NCBI RefSeq assembly: GCF_024159265.1
Contig: NZ_JAMYWY010000001.1
Location: 3,410,001 to 3,474,000, forward strand
Source: Paenibacillus sp. 1781tsa1
GTDB taxonomy: Bacteria > Bacillota > Bacilli > Paenibacillales > Paenibacillaceae
Length of the DNA stretch: 64,000 nt
Reading direction: 5' to 3'
Numbering within the stretch: position 1 is the first letter of the stretch; every line of letters starts with the position of its first letter. The notes below the pieces were generated by a model that did no database searches, was not told the DNA's origin, and was given only the letters and a program-made list of their open reading frames with translations. Below, in pieces: positions 10,106 to 19,120 of this stretch. Position numbers and translations under genes: made by a program.

Positions 10106-11814
10106 TAGTTATCTCCTTTCACCTCGGGAATGCTGATGAGCAGCAGGACGGACAAGCCGCCCCAATCATTAGTAGTAAAATGTAACCCGCTGAGTTCGCC
10201 GTACGTATTTTTCAGACGTCGATTTACATTCCAGAGCCCTACGCCTTTAATTCCTTCAGGCGGGGTATCACTCTCAAGCCGAGCCTCCAGGCTGCGGAGA
10301 TCATCCAGCGAAAGACCTTTCCCATCATCGGAGACCTTGATCGTGATCGCAGCCTCTGTCTGTTTTACAGCAATTTTCACCCGATGGGCACCTTGTTGTG
10401 CTTCAATTCCATGTTGAATCGCATTTTCAACCACGGGCTGGATAATCAGCGGCATGAGGGAAAGGGAGGCCAGCTCTGGCGGAAGATTAATGCTGTACTC
10501 CATTTTTTTACTGAGCGCCATAATAATCAGGAAATGTTCCGCAAACTGAAGCTCGCTTTCCAGCGTGACTTCATGCCGATCCAACTTGGTTAGATAACGA
10601 TAATATTCAGCTAGATGTTTGCTCATGCGCATGACCGAATCAGGTGAAAACTGGGCCACCGACATGATGAAAAACAAACTGTTGTACAAAAAATGAGGAT
10701 TGATCTGAGCCTGGAGTTGTTGAAGTTCCGCACTTCGTCTGAGTTCCGTTTCGGTCTTCAAGGATACGAACAGATCCTGGATCTCGGTAACCATATGATT
10801 AAAACTTCTAAACAGGCTGTAAAACTCTCTATCCGTATTTTCGGTAATACGTGTGTTGTGATTGCCTTGTTCAACCTGTGAAAACTTTCGCTCCAACAAA
10901 CGAATATTACGGTAATAGTTCCGGTAAAACGTAAAGATCACAACCAAACCAAGCGTAAAAACGGCTAAAATACTGGCAAAGAAAACTCTGCGATTGCGAT
11001 CAAGCGGTTGCAGGAAATCATTCGTCTGTGTATATGTAATCAGGTAGGCGTCGATTGATTCAATGTATCGTGAAAGAACATAGTAATCGTCCGAATTGGT
11101 GTGATAATCATATTTTAAAGTGACCTCCGGCTGTGGAGAAACCATATCAGTAACCGCTTTCAAAAGTTCATTATCAACTTCTTTTTCACTCCATAACTGA
11201 TCAGCGTTAAACAGAAATAGTGCGTTTGAGCTGTCATTGTTTACAGCCTTTTTCAGCAGATTTTTCAAATAATCGGTATTCAGCTTTACACCAACGACGT
11301 ACTGAGTCGGTTCATTTTGTCCGGATTTTTGGATGTAAGGATAGAGGGCAAAGTAATACAAGCTATTGCCGATGATTTGCCATCCTCGTTGATGAACCTC
11401 CTTAAATGGAAGCCTTGCCTCCGGCGTATTGTTCGTGGACAGAAACGTTTCTTCAGACTTCCAGTAGATGCCAATGGACTCGATGGAGCGACTGGATAGA
11501 AGCGTTTGCCGCAAGCGATCAACGATATCGTTTTTCTTCATTTGGGAATCGTAATTGCTCAGCTCGATAACATGCCTCTGATAAAACCGGACATCACTGT
11601 CAGCTGCATACTGAACCCCATACATATTTGCCTCGTACATAACTCCGTCAAGAATGCCTTTCACATAATCAAGCTGGTTTTTGGAAGCGCCTATCAGATT
11701 TTCTTCCAGTGTCTTGGAACTCAATCGATTCATTACGAAAAACAAACTCAACGTTAGCAACAGAAAAAAAACAAAGAAATAGATGAATCGTTTCATATAC
11801 ATTTTTCTGATCAT
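10105..11814 (-). CDS. YesM-type sensor histidine kinase
   Basis: 569 residues. Transmembrane helix 1 is at about 10-28 and a second at about 278-300, enclosing an extracellular sensor domain of about 250 residues. A HAMP linker, the His_kinase domain (phospho-His in QINPHFLYNSL) and a GHKL ATPase domain (N box VVENAIQHG, G box DDGKGL) follow. This is the LytS/YesM class that partners AraC-type regulators in sugar uptake loci. The ATG has AAAGGAA 8 bp upstream. It is divergent from the permease operon it probably controls. Confidence 0.92.
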   Translation of the reverse strand: MIRKMYMKRFIYFFVFFLLLTLSLFFVMNRLSSKTLEENLIGASKNQLDYVKGILDGVMYEANMYGVQYAADSDVRFYQRHVIELSNYDSQMKKNDIVDRLRQTLLSSRSIESIGIYWKSEETFLSTNNTPEARLPFKEVHQRGWQIIGNSLYYFALYPYIQKSGQNEPTQYVVGVKLNTDYLKNLLKKAVNNDSSNALFLFNADQLWSEKEVDNELLKAVTDMVSPQPEVTLKYDYHTNSDDYYVLSRYIESIDAYLITYTQTNDFLQPLDRNRRVFFASILAVFTLGLVVIFTFYRNYYRNIRLLERKFSQVEQGNHNTRITENTDREFYSLFRSFNHMVTEIQDLFVSLKTETELRRSAELQQLQAQINPHFLYNSLFFIMSVAQFSPDSVMRMSKHLAEYYRYLTKLDRHEVTLESELQFAEHFLIIMALSKKMEYSINLPPELASLSLMPLIIQPVVENAIQHGIEAQQGAHRVKIAVKQTEAAITIKVSDDGKGLSLDDLRSLEARLESDTPPEGIKGVGLWNVNRRLKNTYGELSGLHFTTNDWGGLSVLLLISIPEVKGDN

Positions 11815-11921
11815 ATGTGGTTCCTTTCATATCACCAAACGTAGCAGTTCAAACTCCAGATCGGATTAACCTTAATATAAGCCAAACCTTTGAAAAGCGG
11901 AAGGGCAGCATCCGCGATATA

Positions 11922-11935
11922 TGAAAGCGGTTTTA
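11922..11935 (+). promoter_or_regulatory. cre-like site 1 (CcpA operator)
   Basis: TGAAAGCGGTTTTA matches the catabolite-responsive element consensus at most positions. It lies upstream of the permease operon. Confidence 0.45.
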
Positions 11936-11983
11936 AATTGCTTCAGGTCGGGGTGATGATCTTGAAATTTTGGCATTTTGGAA

Positions 11984-11997
11984 TGAAAGCGCTTTTG
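11984..11997 (+). promoter_or_regulatory. cre-like site 2 (CcpA operator)
   Basis: TGAAAGCGCTTTTG is close to the ideal cre palindrome and lies 71 bp before the likely start of the first permease gene. It indicates carbon catabolite repression of this operon. Confidence 0.65.
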
Positions 11998-12054
11998 TTA
12001 AGCTTATCTTCAAGGATCGCTTTCGAAAAAGCCATCATAGAGGAGGTATGCAAC

Positions 12055-13017
12055 ATTAACGAAACTGTGCCCGCCAGATCCCCGAAAAAAACAAAAACAA
12101 AGATTCCCCAGCGATCTTCATTAAAAAAAGAACTTAAGAAAAGCTGGCCTTTGTACGTACTGTGTATTCCCGCTTTTGTGTTTGTCTGCATCTTTTCTTA
12201 TGGCCCGATGGTAGGTTTGCTCATGGCATTTCAGGACTACAAACCATGGCTTGGCATCGGAGGTTCCCGGTGGATCGGATTAGATAATTTTGAACGAATT
12301 TTCCAGTACAAAGAAGCCACACAAGCGATCGTGAATACGCTGATTATCGCCGTTTCCAAAATTATTGTCGGTATTATCGTTCCGATCGTCATGGCTATTC
12401 TGCTGAGTGAGATCCGAAATATGGGCATTAAGAAAAGTGTACAGACACTGGTGTATCTGCCGCATTTCTTGTCCTGGGTTACTGTGGCAGGATTGATGAT
12501 CGACATTCTCGGATTAGACGGAGGAATCAATCACATCTTGACCCGAATTTTCGGAAACGATCCCATTTACTTCTTGGGTGATCCTGATCTGTTTCGATTC
12601 ACAGTTGTCATCAGCGACGTGTGGAAGAGCTTTGGCTTCGGCATGATTGTTTATTTGGCTACCATTGCCGGGATCAATCCTTCTTATTACGAAGCGGCAG
12701 AGATTGATGGGGCCACACGCCGGCAGCAAATTCGATACGTCACTTTACCAAGCATGTTGCCCATGATCATCGTCATTTCTACGCTGAGTCTAGGCAATAT
12801 TCTGGACGCAGGCTTTGATCAAGTATTCAATCTGTACAACCCGCTTGTCTACAGTACAGGAGATATCATTGATACCTATGTCTACCGTTCATCCTTGTTA
12901 AACGGGCAATACGGGTTCGGGACCGCTGTCGGACTGTTCAAATCGGGAATCAGCTTGATTTTGATCGTTGTCTCCTACAGGCTGGCCTATAAATATGCCA
13001 ATTACAAAATATTCTAA
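12055..13017 (+). CDS. LplB-type ABC sugar permease
   Basis: 320 residues from the proposed start, six membrane helices. The MetI-like EAA loop is seen as EAAEIDGATRRQQIRYVTLP. It imports oligosaccharides captured by the binding protein two genes on; the ATPase (MsmX-like in bacilli) is not in the window. The frame is open back to 11890, but the upstream part contains the cre sites. A perfect AGGAGGT (12041-12047) is exactly 7 bp before an in-frame ATT at 12055, and the next canonical codon is GTG 12067. Length from ATT matches the paralogue at 46.5 kb. Confidence 0.88.
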   Translation: MNETVPARSPKKTKTKIPQRSSLKKELKKSWPLYVLCIPAFVFVCIFSYGPMVGLLMAFQDYKPWLGIGGSRWIGLDNFERIFQYKEATQAIVNTLIIAVSKIIVGIIVPIVMAILLSEIRNMGIKKSVQTLVYLPHFLSWVTVAGLMIDILGLDGGINHILTRIFGNDPIYFLGDPDLFRFTVVISDVWKSFGFGMIVYLATIAGINPSYYEAAEIDGATRRQQIRYVTLPSMLPMIIVISTLSLGNILDAGFDQVFNLYNPLVYSTGDIIDTYVYRSSLLNGQYGFGTAVGLFKSGISLILIVVSYRLAYKYANYKIF

Positions 13018-13035
13018 CAAGGAGGGAGAGGGATC

Positions 13036-13905
13036 ATGTACCATAAGACGACAGGCTATAGAGTATTCTCCTATTTTAATTACGCGTTCATGATACTGGC
13101 TGGTCTGGCGTGTTTTCTACCACTGCTTCATCTATTGGCACAATCGCTCAGCAGCAAAGCGGCCATTAGTGGGAATATGGTGTCATTTTGGCCGGTCGGA
13201 TTCAACGTGGATGCCTATGTAAAAACGTTCAACAATTCCAATTTCAACGGTGCCATGCTGACATCCATTACTCGAACCGTGTTGGGTACGACCATCAGCA
13301 TGTTTATCCTTACCTGCGCAGGATATGCCCTGTCCAAAGAATTTCGAGGACGCAACGTGCTCATGTGGTTTTTTATCTTTACCATGCTCTTCTCGGGGGG
13401 CTTGATACCTTCTTACATATTGATCACAGCCCTTGGATTAAAAGACACGATATGGGCTCTTGTGCTGCCAGGTGCTTTCGGTGCTTATAACCTGATTCTT
13501 CTCGTCAATTTTTTCAAAACGATTCCCAAAGCCTTGGAAGAGGCGGCATTCATTGATGGAGCGTCCTTCTTCGTCATCCTCAGCAAAATATATTTACCAT
13601 TATCCCTTCCTGGCATAGCGACCGTATCCTTGTTCATTATGGTGGGTCACTGGAACTCCTGGTTTGACGGGATTTTGTACATGTCGGATGCGAGCAAGTA
13701 TCCGCTGGCTTCGTTCCTGCAGACCGTTGTCGTGCAGAGCAACATGCAGAACATGGCGATGAGCCAGTCCGAGGTGGCAGCCATGTCGGAGCAAAGTATC
13801 AAGGCAGCTCAAATTTTTGTCAGCACGCTCCCGATCATTTTGGTTTATCCTTTTTTGCAGCGTTATTTCGTGAAGGGGATTGTACTGGGAGCTGTCAAAG
13901 AATAG
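13036..13905 (+). CDS. LplC/YtcP-type ABC sugar permease
   Basis: 289 residues, six membrane helices, with EAA loop EEAAFIDGASFFVILSKIY. The C-terminus LQRYFVKGIVLGAVKE is typical of the LplC/YtcP group. The ATG has AAGGAGGGAG upstream. It is 18 bp after lplB and partners it to form the membrane channel. It is closely similar to the permease at 47.5 kb. Confidence 0.93.
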   Translation: MYHKTTGYRVFSYFNYAFMILAGLACFLPLLHLLAQSLSSKAAISGNMVSFWPVGFNVDAYVKTFNNSNFNGAMLTSITRTVLGTTISMFILTCAGYALSKEFRGRNVLMWFFIFTMLFSGGLIPSYILITALGLKDTIWALVLPGAFGAYNLILLVNFFKTIPKALEEAAFIDGASFFVILSKIYLPLSLPGIATVSLFIMVGHWNSWFDGILYMSDASKYPLASFLQTVVVQSNMQNMAMSQSEVAAMSEQSIKAAQIFVSTLPIILVYPFLQRYFVKGIVLGAVKE

Positions 13906-13929
13906 TTAGAGTAAAGGGGACATGAATCC

Positions 13930-15615
13930 ATGAAGAATAGAAATGATTTATGGAAAATGGTAAGTATGGTTATGCTGTCGGCTGTTCTTATGGCTGGCTG
14001 TAGCAAAGGGGAGAGTGCTTCCGAGACCGCACCGGCATCGGTGCTGAAGGACGGTAAATATGATCCGCCATTTACGATCACCATCGCCAAACAACAGGAT
14101 GAAAACGCCGGAAAGTACATCAACGGTGAGACGTTGAATGACAATGTGTTGACCCGTTGGGGCGAACAAAATCTGGGCATCAAGATCCAAACCACCCTGC
14201 TGGGCGGGGATGCTTCCCAGTATAATACCAAGCTGCGGCTGGCGTTGACGGGTTCGGAAAAACTGCCAGACGTTCTACCCGTCTATGATACCATGCTGGT
14301 CAATGATCTGATCGAGTCGGGGCAGGTCAAGGAAATTACAGAAGACATCTCGACATACATGCCTGATCGGCTTAAAGAAATATACAAACAATACCCGACC
14401 ACCTTCAATCCAGTGGTTAGGGATGGTAAGGTGTACGGGATGGCCATCGCGCCCAATCTGACGGAAGGCGAAGTCATGTTGATCCGCCAGGACTGGCTGG
14501 ACCAGTTGAATTTGAAAGCGCCAACAACGATTGAGGAGTTTGAACAAGTCATCGCGGCGTTCAGCAATGAGGACCCGGATGGGAACGGCAAGAAAGACAC
14601 ATACGGCTTTACATTTTCGGGTAAAGATTCCTACAACACGGGCTGGGTCAGCGATCCGGTCATGATTTTCAGCGCATACACGGGTAAACATCTTCCAAGG
14701 CAATGGCATAACAATAACGGCAAACTCACCTATGGATCTGTGGCTGCTGGCAACAAAGAGGCACTTGCCAAGTTACGCGATTGGTACGCAAAAGGATTTT
14801 TGAACAAAGAATTGGCTACCCAAGGGGCCTGGGACGCACTGTCCGATTTTACGGAGGGGAAAGCTGGCATCATCATTGGTCGTCCTTGGCTTTACGACAG
14901 TGTGAAGGACGTAGAGAAAAATGTAGAGGGTGCAAAAATCAGTGCTTATCCGACCATTCAAGGTGTGAACGGTGATAAGACCTATCAGTCAGCCCAATTG
15001 AACGATGGTGTGTTCATGTTTAACAAGGACTTTCAGAACATGGAAGCCTTCTTCCTATACTACGATAAAATGTACGACGCGGCGTTCAGCACGGGTGATT
15101 TTAAATACGGCTACGCTCAGGGATACGATTACGATATCGTCAACGATGAAGTCACTTTTGATCCAACAAAATTTAATAAGCCATTAGAGGCTATACAAGG
15201 CGTTGGGAAAATGGCATTTACCAAAAATACACCGAGTGTTGATGGTCCCGGCCAATCGTACTACGATCTGGCGAACGGAGTTAAAGCCGACACGGGTGTC
15301 CTCATTCAAAGTGCTTCAAAGGACCAAACGACCCAGGACGGATACCGGATTTCGTATGAGAACAGGGATGTTTTATTACCAAATGAGTTTAATGGTCCAC
15401 CAACACCAACGATGCAAAATGTGTGGGAACAGTTGACCACCATGGAACAAGAAACTTTCACCAAAATCATATATGGCAATGAGCCGCTTGAGGCATTTGA
15501 TACCTTTGTTAAACAGTGGCACGAAAAAGGCGGAGACACCGTTATCGAAGAAGTGAATGATTGGTACAACCAAGCCAGCGAGACCGATGTAATGACACTG
15601 ATGAATTTGAAATAA
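13930..15615 (+). CDS. Extracellular sugar-binding lipoprotein (LplA/YtcQ type)
   Basis: 561 residues. The signal peptide ends in the lipobox LMAGC, with lipidated Cys24. The body is a long family-1 type binding protein containing a DPDGNGKKDTYG calcium-loop-like segment (about 216-227), common in this group. It captures oligosaccharides at the outer face of the membrane for the two upstream permeases. It is 24 bp after the second permease gene. It is a paralogue of the 561-residue protein at 41.2 kb (shared ...LKNGKYDPP..., DPDGNGK motifs and similar C-terminus EVNDWYN / EVNEWYE). Confidence 0.92.
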   Translation: MKNRNDLWKMVSMVMLSAVLMAGCSKGESASETAPASVLKDGKYDPPFTITIAKQQDENAGKYINGETLNDNVLTRWGEQNLGIKIQTTLLGGDASQYNTKLRLALTGSEKLPDVLPVYDTMLVNDLIESGQVKEITEDISTYMPDRLKEIYKQYPTTFNPVVRDGKVYGMAIAPNLTEGEVMLIRQDWLDQLNLKAPTTIEEFEQVIAAFSNEDPDGNGKKDTYGFTFSGKDSYNTGWVSDPVMIFSAYTGKHLPRQWHNNNGKLTYGSVAAGNKEALAKLRDWYAKGFLNKELATQGAWDALSDFTEGKAGIIIGRPWLYDSVKDVEKNVEGAKISAYPTIQGVNGDKTYQSAQLNDGVFMFNKDFQNMEAFFLYYDKMYDAAFSTGDFKYGYAQGYDYDIVNDEVTFDPTKFNKPLEAIQGVGKMAFTKNTPSVDGPGQSYYDLANGVKADTGVLIQSASKDQTTQDGYRISYENRDVLLPNEFNGPPTPTMQNVWEQLTTMEQETFTKIIYGNEPLEAFDTFVKQWHEKGGDTVIEEVNDWYNQASETDVMTLMNLK

Positions 15616-15632
15616 AGTCTAGTTTCACCTGG

Positions 15633-15660
15633 ACCAGCCTTCCGGCAACAGGGAGTTGGT
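15633..15660 (+). terminator. Intercistronic stem-loop between binding protein and GH43 genes
   Basis: ACCAGCCTTCC / GGGAGTTGGT imperfect hairpin without a good U run. It probably acts as a partial terminator or 3' stabiliser that keeps binding-protein transcripts more abundant than downstream ones. Confidence 0.4.
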
Positions 15661-15686
15661 TTCCTAAAAAAAGGAGATGATGAGAC

Positions 15687-17402
15687 ATGATCAAAGGTAA
15701 ATCGTGGATGGCTATCGTCATTGCATTGATGCTGTTAACAGTTCATTTAACGTCCTCCGTTCAAACTGTTCACGCTGCTAGTGAAGAGACCAAGATTGCT
15801 GCAACGCTGTTTGTGTTGAAAAATGAATCCGAAGTATCCAATGCCAAAATCCATTGGGCACCTGTCCAGGGAGCGACTGCATACGAATTGTACAGATCCG
15901 AGAACAATGCACCTTATACATTATTACAGACCTTAACCGGTATAACGACGGATGATTACGAGCTCAACTTGGGTAACACGTATAAATATCAAGTGAAGGC
16001 ATATGGCGGGACTTCCTTGTTAACCTCTGCGATCTCGCCAGAATACATCCCTTACAGTCTTCCAGAAAACCTCACAACTTTTGATAACACAACGCAATCC
16101 ACTCTGATGCTCCCGAATGAACTTAAAGTGGGGGATACCTACTATAGGTTTAACTTTGTACAAAAGTCATCAGGCGGTTTTGGCGAAATGATTCAACAGA
16201 CGTCAACGGATGACATCACATACGGTAACGACAAAGTGGTGCTTTCCTACACGGATCACCCCGATCTGGCGAATTCCAAATTTGAAGGGATTAATATTCT
16301 ATACCATGCGCCCACGAATAAGTTTGTTTTTTGGGCTCACTATGAAAACAGCACAGACTACACACTTGCCAGGGTATCTGTGGCTTCAGCCACGCCTGGA
16401 GAAGACTTTACATTTCACAAAAGCTTTCGACCCGAAGGGAACGAGTCCAGAGATATCTCCATTTTCAAAGATGACGATGACTCAGCTTATCTGATCTCTA
16501 CCGCCAATAATAATTCGGACACGATTCTGTATAAGTTAACCTCTGATTGGCTGGATGTGGATTATCAAGTTTCTGTTATATATGAAAATCAACACAGGGA
16601 ACTGCCCAAGCTGATCAAAAAGGATGGCATTTATTATTTGTTCTCTTCCCAAGCAGCAGGTTGGTATCCGAGCATACCTTTATATTCATCATCAACAAGC
16701 ATAGACGGAGATTGGTCTGAATTACGGACGATTGGCAACACGTCGACCTTCTCGGCGCAATCTGGTTCCGTTATGCGGGTGAAGCCAGATACGGGCAACA
16801 ACGTAGTTATGGTTGCGTATCGCTGGATGTTCGGCTGGGCAGGTACGCAAAATGGAACAACAGAGGAACGATTGCTTCCCGTGTGGTTCTCCGATGGTTA
16901 TGCATTTTATGATTATTTTGATCAAGTTCTGTACAACACAAGCGATGACACTCTAGTTCCAGTTCAAAATGGAAAACTCCTGTCACAAGGTAAACCGGCA
17001 ACAGCGCAAACGGCTACCGGAACGAACCCGGCAAGTTATGCTAATGATGGTAACTATCAAACCGAATGGGTGGCCACAGGCAGTTCCTGGCCACATTGGT
17101 GGAAGGTCGATCTTGGCTCCGTTCAACAATTGAGTAATGTGCAGATCTCTTGGTGGATGCAAAAAGGCTCTGAAGGATTTTACAAATATAAAATAGAGAC
17201 CAGCGTGGATAATGTAAACTGGGCCGTGGCGTTGGATCGAACCAATAATACATCTTATGGTTTCACCTCAGATGCTCTATCGAACACTACCGCCAGGTAC
17301 GTACGGATTAATATGTTAAATGCGACGCTCCATAACAACCCTAACAACTGGTACACCCCAAGGCTGTGGGAAGTGAAGGTATTTGGATCGGACACCAATT
17401 AA
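15687..17402 (+). CDS. Secreted GH43 (exo-beta-1,3-galactanase-like) protein with C-terminal discoidin/CBM domain
   Basis: 571 residues. A Sec signal peptide ends near VHA-AS (30/31). Residues about 35-120 look fibronectin-III-like, about 135-420 form a five-bladed GH43 propeller, and about 430-571 an F5/8 type C (CBM32-like) domain. Aligning by eye with the next gene and with GH43 subfamily 24 galactanases puts the conserved acidic residues at E200 and E305 (HRELPK), and a Gln at Q358 (FSAQSGS) where other GH43 enzymes have the catalytic base. It probably trims beta-1,3-galactan chains of arabinogalactan outside the cell. ATG after AAAGGAG. Confidence 0.8.
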   Translation: MIKGKSWMAIVIALMLLTVHLTSSVQTVHAASEETKIAATLFVLKNESEVSNAKIHWAPVQGATAYELYRSENNAPYTLLQTLTGITTDDYELNLGNTYKYQVKAYGGTSLLTSAISPEYIPYSLPENLTTFDNTTQSTLMLPNELKVGDTYYRFNFVQKSSGGFGEMIQQTSTDDITYGNDKVVLSYTDHPDLANSKFEGINILYHAPTNKFVFWAHYENSTDYTLARVSVASATPGEDFTFHKSFRPEGNESRDISIFKDDDDSAYLISTANNNSDTILYKLTSDWLDVDYQVSVIYENQHRELPKLIKKDGIYYLFSSQAAGWYPSIPLYSSSTSIDGDWSELRTIGNTSTFSAQSGSVMRVKPDTGNNVVMVAYRWMFGWAGTQNGTTEERLLPVWFSDGYAFYDYFDQVLYNTSDDTLVPVQNGKLLSQGKPATAQTATGTNPASYANDGNYQTEWVATGSSWPHWWKVDLGSVQQLSNVQISWWMQKGSEGFYKYKIETSVDNVNWAVALDRTNNTSYGFTSDALSNTTARYVRINMLNATLHNNPNNWYTPRLWEVKVFGSDTN

Positions 17403-17432
17403 CGATGTTCTTAAAAGAAGAGAGGTAACGGT

Positions 17433-18374
17433 GTGAATAATCAATTAACCAATGGTGGCACCTGGAATGATACAAGCGGTCAGCCGATCCACGCCCATGG
17501 TGGACATATGTTATTCCATGACGATTATTATTACTGGTATGGCGAAGATCGAAGAGAGGATATATATGTTAGTTGTTATCGTTCCAAGGATCTATTCAAC
17601 TGGGAGTTTAGGAACCATATCATTACGATCTCTACTCCAGTGGCATCCATTCGAGTTCGTACGAATCTGAATTTAATGAGTGACAAAGGCGGAAAGGTAA
17701 ATCTCGAACGGCCTAAAGTGCTGTTCAACGCGGTGACCAAGAAGTTCGTACTTTGGGTTCACTATGAGAATGGAGATAATTATAACGATGCTGCATGCGC
17801 CATCGCCACCTCGGATTATCCGGATAGCCATTTTGTTTATCATGGAAGCTTTAATCCCTATGGGTATATGTCGCGTGACTGCACACTCTTTCAGGACGAT
17901 GACGGAACGGCATATTTTATTTCGGCTGCAAGAGACAATGCGGACCTTCATATCTATCGACTACAGGAAGATTATCTTAATGTGGAACGTCTTGTCGGAA
18001 AGTTGTGGCAGGGGGAATATCGGGAGGCACCGGCTGTCTTCAAGCGGAACGGGAAGTATTATATGATGAGTTCATTTTGCACCGGTTGGGAACCCAATCA
18101 AGGGAAGTACGCGATAGCTAATACGATGGATGGTCCATGGGGAATGCTCAGCGATTTTGGGGATGAAACGACGTATCGAACCCAGCCAGCGTTTGTACTG
18201 AAGCGATCCGAGCAGGAGTACCTGTACTTTGCGGATCGCTGGAACGGATCGGACTACTTTCAGTCCAGCTATGTGGTACTGCCCATTGAGTTCAATGGGG
18301 ACATTCCCATTCTAAAGGATTATGCCACGTTATCTTTGCGAGAGGAAGCACATCTGATTCATTTTGAACGATAA
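17433..18374 (+). CDS. Intracellular GH43 (exo-beta-1,3-galactanase-like) glycosidase
   Basis: 313 residues, no signal peptide, so it probably acts on imported oligosaccharides. The N-terminus (PIHAHGGHMLFHDDYYYWYG) is typical of GH43_24. Key residues by motif are E92 (LERPK), E198 (YREAP) and Q251 (YRTQP). In the fungal exo-beta-1,3-galactanase of this subfamily a Gln replaces the usual Asp base, and the same pattern is seen here. GTG start after AGAGAGGTAACG. Last gene of the operon, 30 bp after the secreted homologue. Confidence 0.83.
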   Translation: MNNQLTNGGTWNDTSGQPIHAHGGHMLFHDDYYYWYGEDRREDIYVSCYRSKDLFNWEFRNHIITISTPVASIRVRTNLNLMSDKGGKVNLERPKVLFNAVTKKFVLWVHYENGDNYNDAACAIATSDYPDSHFVYHGSFNPYGYMSRDCTLFQDDDGTAYFISAARDNADLHIYRLQEDYLNVERLVGKLWQGEYREAPAVFKRNGKYYMMSSFCTGWEPNQGKYAIANTMDGPWGMLSDFGDETTYRTQPAFVLKRSEQEYLYFADRWNGSDYFQSSYVVLPIEFNGDIPILKDYATLSLREEAHLIHFER

Positions 18375-18401
18375 TTTGAACGATAAAACGACTGATGAGA
18401 A

Positions 18402-18443
18402 AAGACTTTGATACTACGAAAATGTAGGTTCAAAGTCTTCTTG
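18402..18443. terminator. Stem-loop between convergent genes
   Basis: AAGACTTTGA / TCAAAGTCTT perfect arms, with extra pairing inside. It probably terminates the GH43 operon and the convergent DinB gene. Confidence 0.6.
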
Positions 18444-18451
18444 CATGAATT

Positions 18452-18979
18452 TTATAATTTCAAATCGATTGAATAGCGATCGCGAAGTACGGATAAATGG
18501 TGGAGCTCATGTCCAGCCATAACATATGCTATCGATCGAGCTGAAGCAGGATTATCATTGACGATTCCTCTACAGAGCCAAGCTTCCGGTGTGAGGTGAC
18601 GAAGCATAAGAATGGTAGAGCGGCGTGTGACGGCATATTCTTCATTTATATCAGCCATGGTATATGCATTGAAGGGGGCGCTCTGCATAAGTACGTCTTG
18701 ATCGTAACCGGGATGATTCGTTTTGTCGCCTCTGGCGATACGAAGCAATCGGCTGCTCATAATGCGTTCGTTATCCAAAAGATGGCCCATGACCTCTTTC
18801 ACGCTCCATTTACCTTCGGCATAACGATAATTGGCTTGCTCCTCTGTTAATGAAGAGAGCAAATTTTGTACGATGTTGGCCTGCTGCTCCAGCCTTTCGA
18901 TGATGTTCCCATCAGGAACAAGCTGGATGTACCCTTCATAATAAGCTGCATACTCCTCTGTAGTTGGTCTTTCAACCAT
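18452..18979 (-). CDS. DinB family metal-dependent protein
   Basis: 175 residues from the ATG at 18979, which has AAAGGAGG 7-8 bp upstream; the open frame extends 8 codons further but without a ribosome binding site. Four-helix-bundle DinB/DUF664 fold with likely metal ligands His in VMGHLLDNE and in AGHELHHLSVL. Family members bind Zn or Ni, and some are thiol (bacillithiol) transferases. The exact substrate is unknown. Confidence 0.85.
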   Translation of the reverse strand: MVERPTTEEYAAYYEGYIQLVPDGNIIERLEQQANIVQNLLSSLTEEQANYRYAEGKWSVKEVMGHLLDNERIMSSRLLRIARGDKTNHPGYDQDVLMQSAPFNAYTMADINEEYAVTRRSTILMLRHLTPEAWLCRGIVNDNPASARSIAYVMAGHELHHLSVLRDRYSIDLKL

Positions 18980-19047
18980 GGTAATGCCTCCTTTGGAATT
19001 CAAATCTATGAATAATATTCTAGCATATATCTTACAGCATGAAATTA

Positions 19048-19073
19048 GCCCTCCGCTTTATGAGCGGAAGGGC
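19048..19073. terminator. Hairpin between the DinB and helicase genes
   Basis: GCCCTCCGCT / AGCGGAAGGGC arms. It lies just beyond the stop of the leftward helicase gene and is its likely terminator, although the T run on that side is weak. Confidence 0.5.
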
Positions 19074-19120
19074 CTTCTCATGTGTTTTGAGCTGTTTTGT
19101 ATCATTTGGTTGTACCACTT

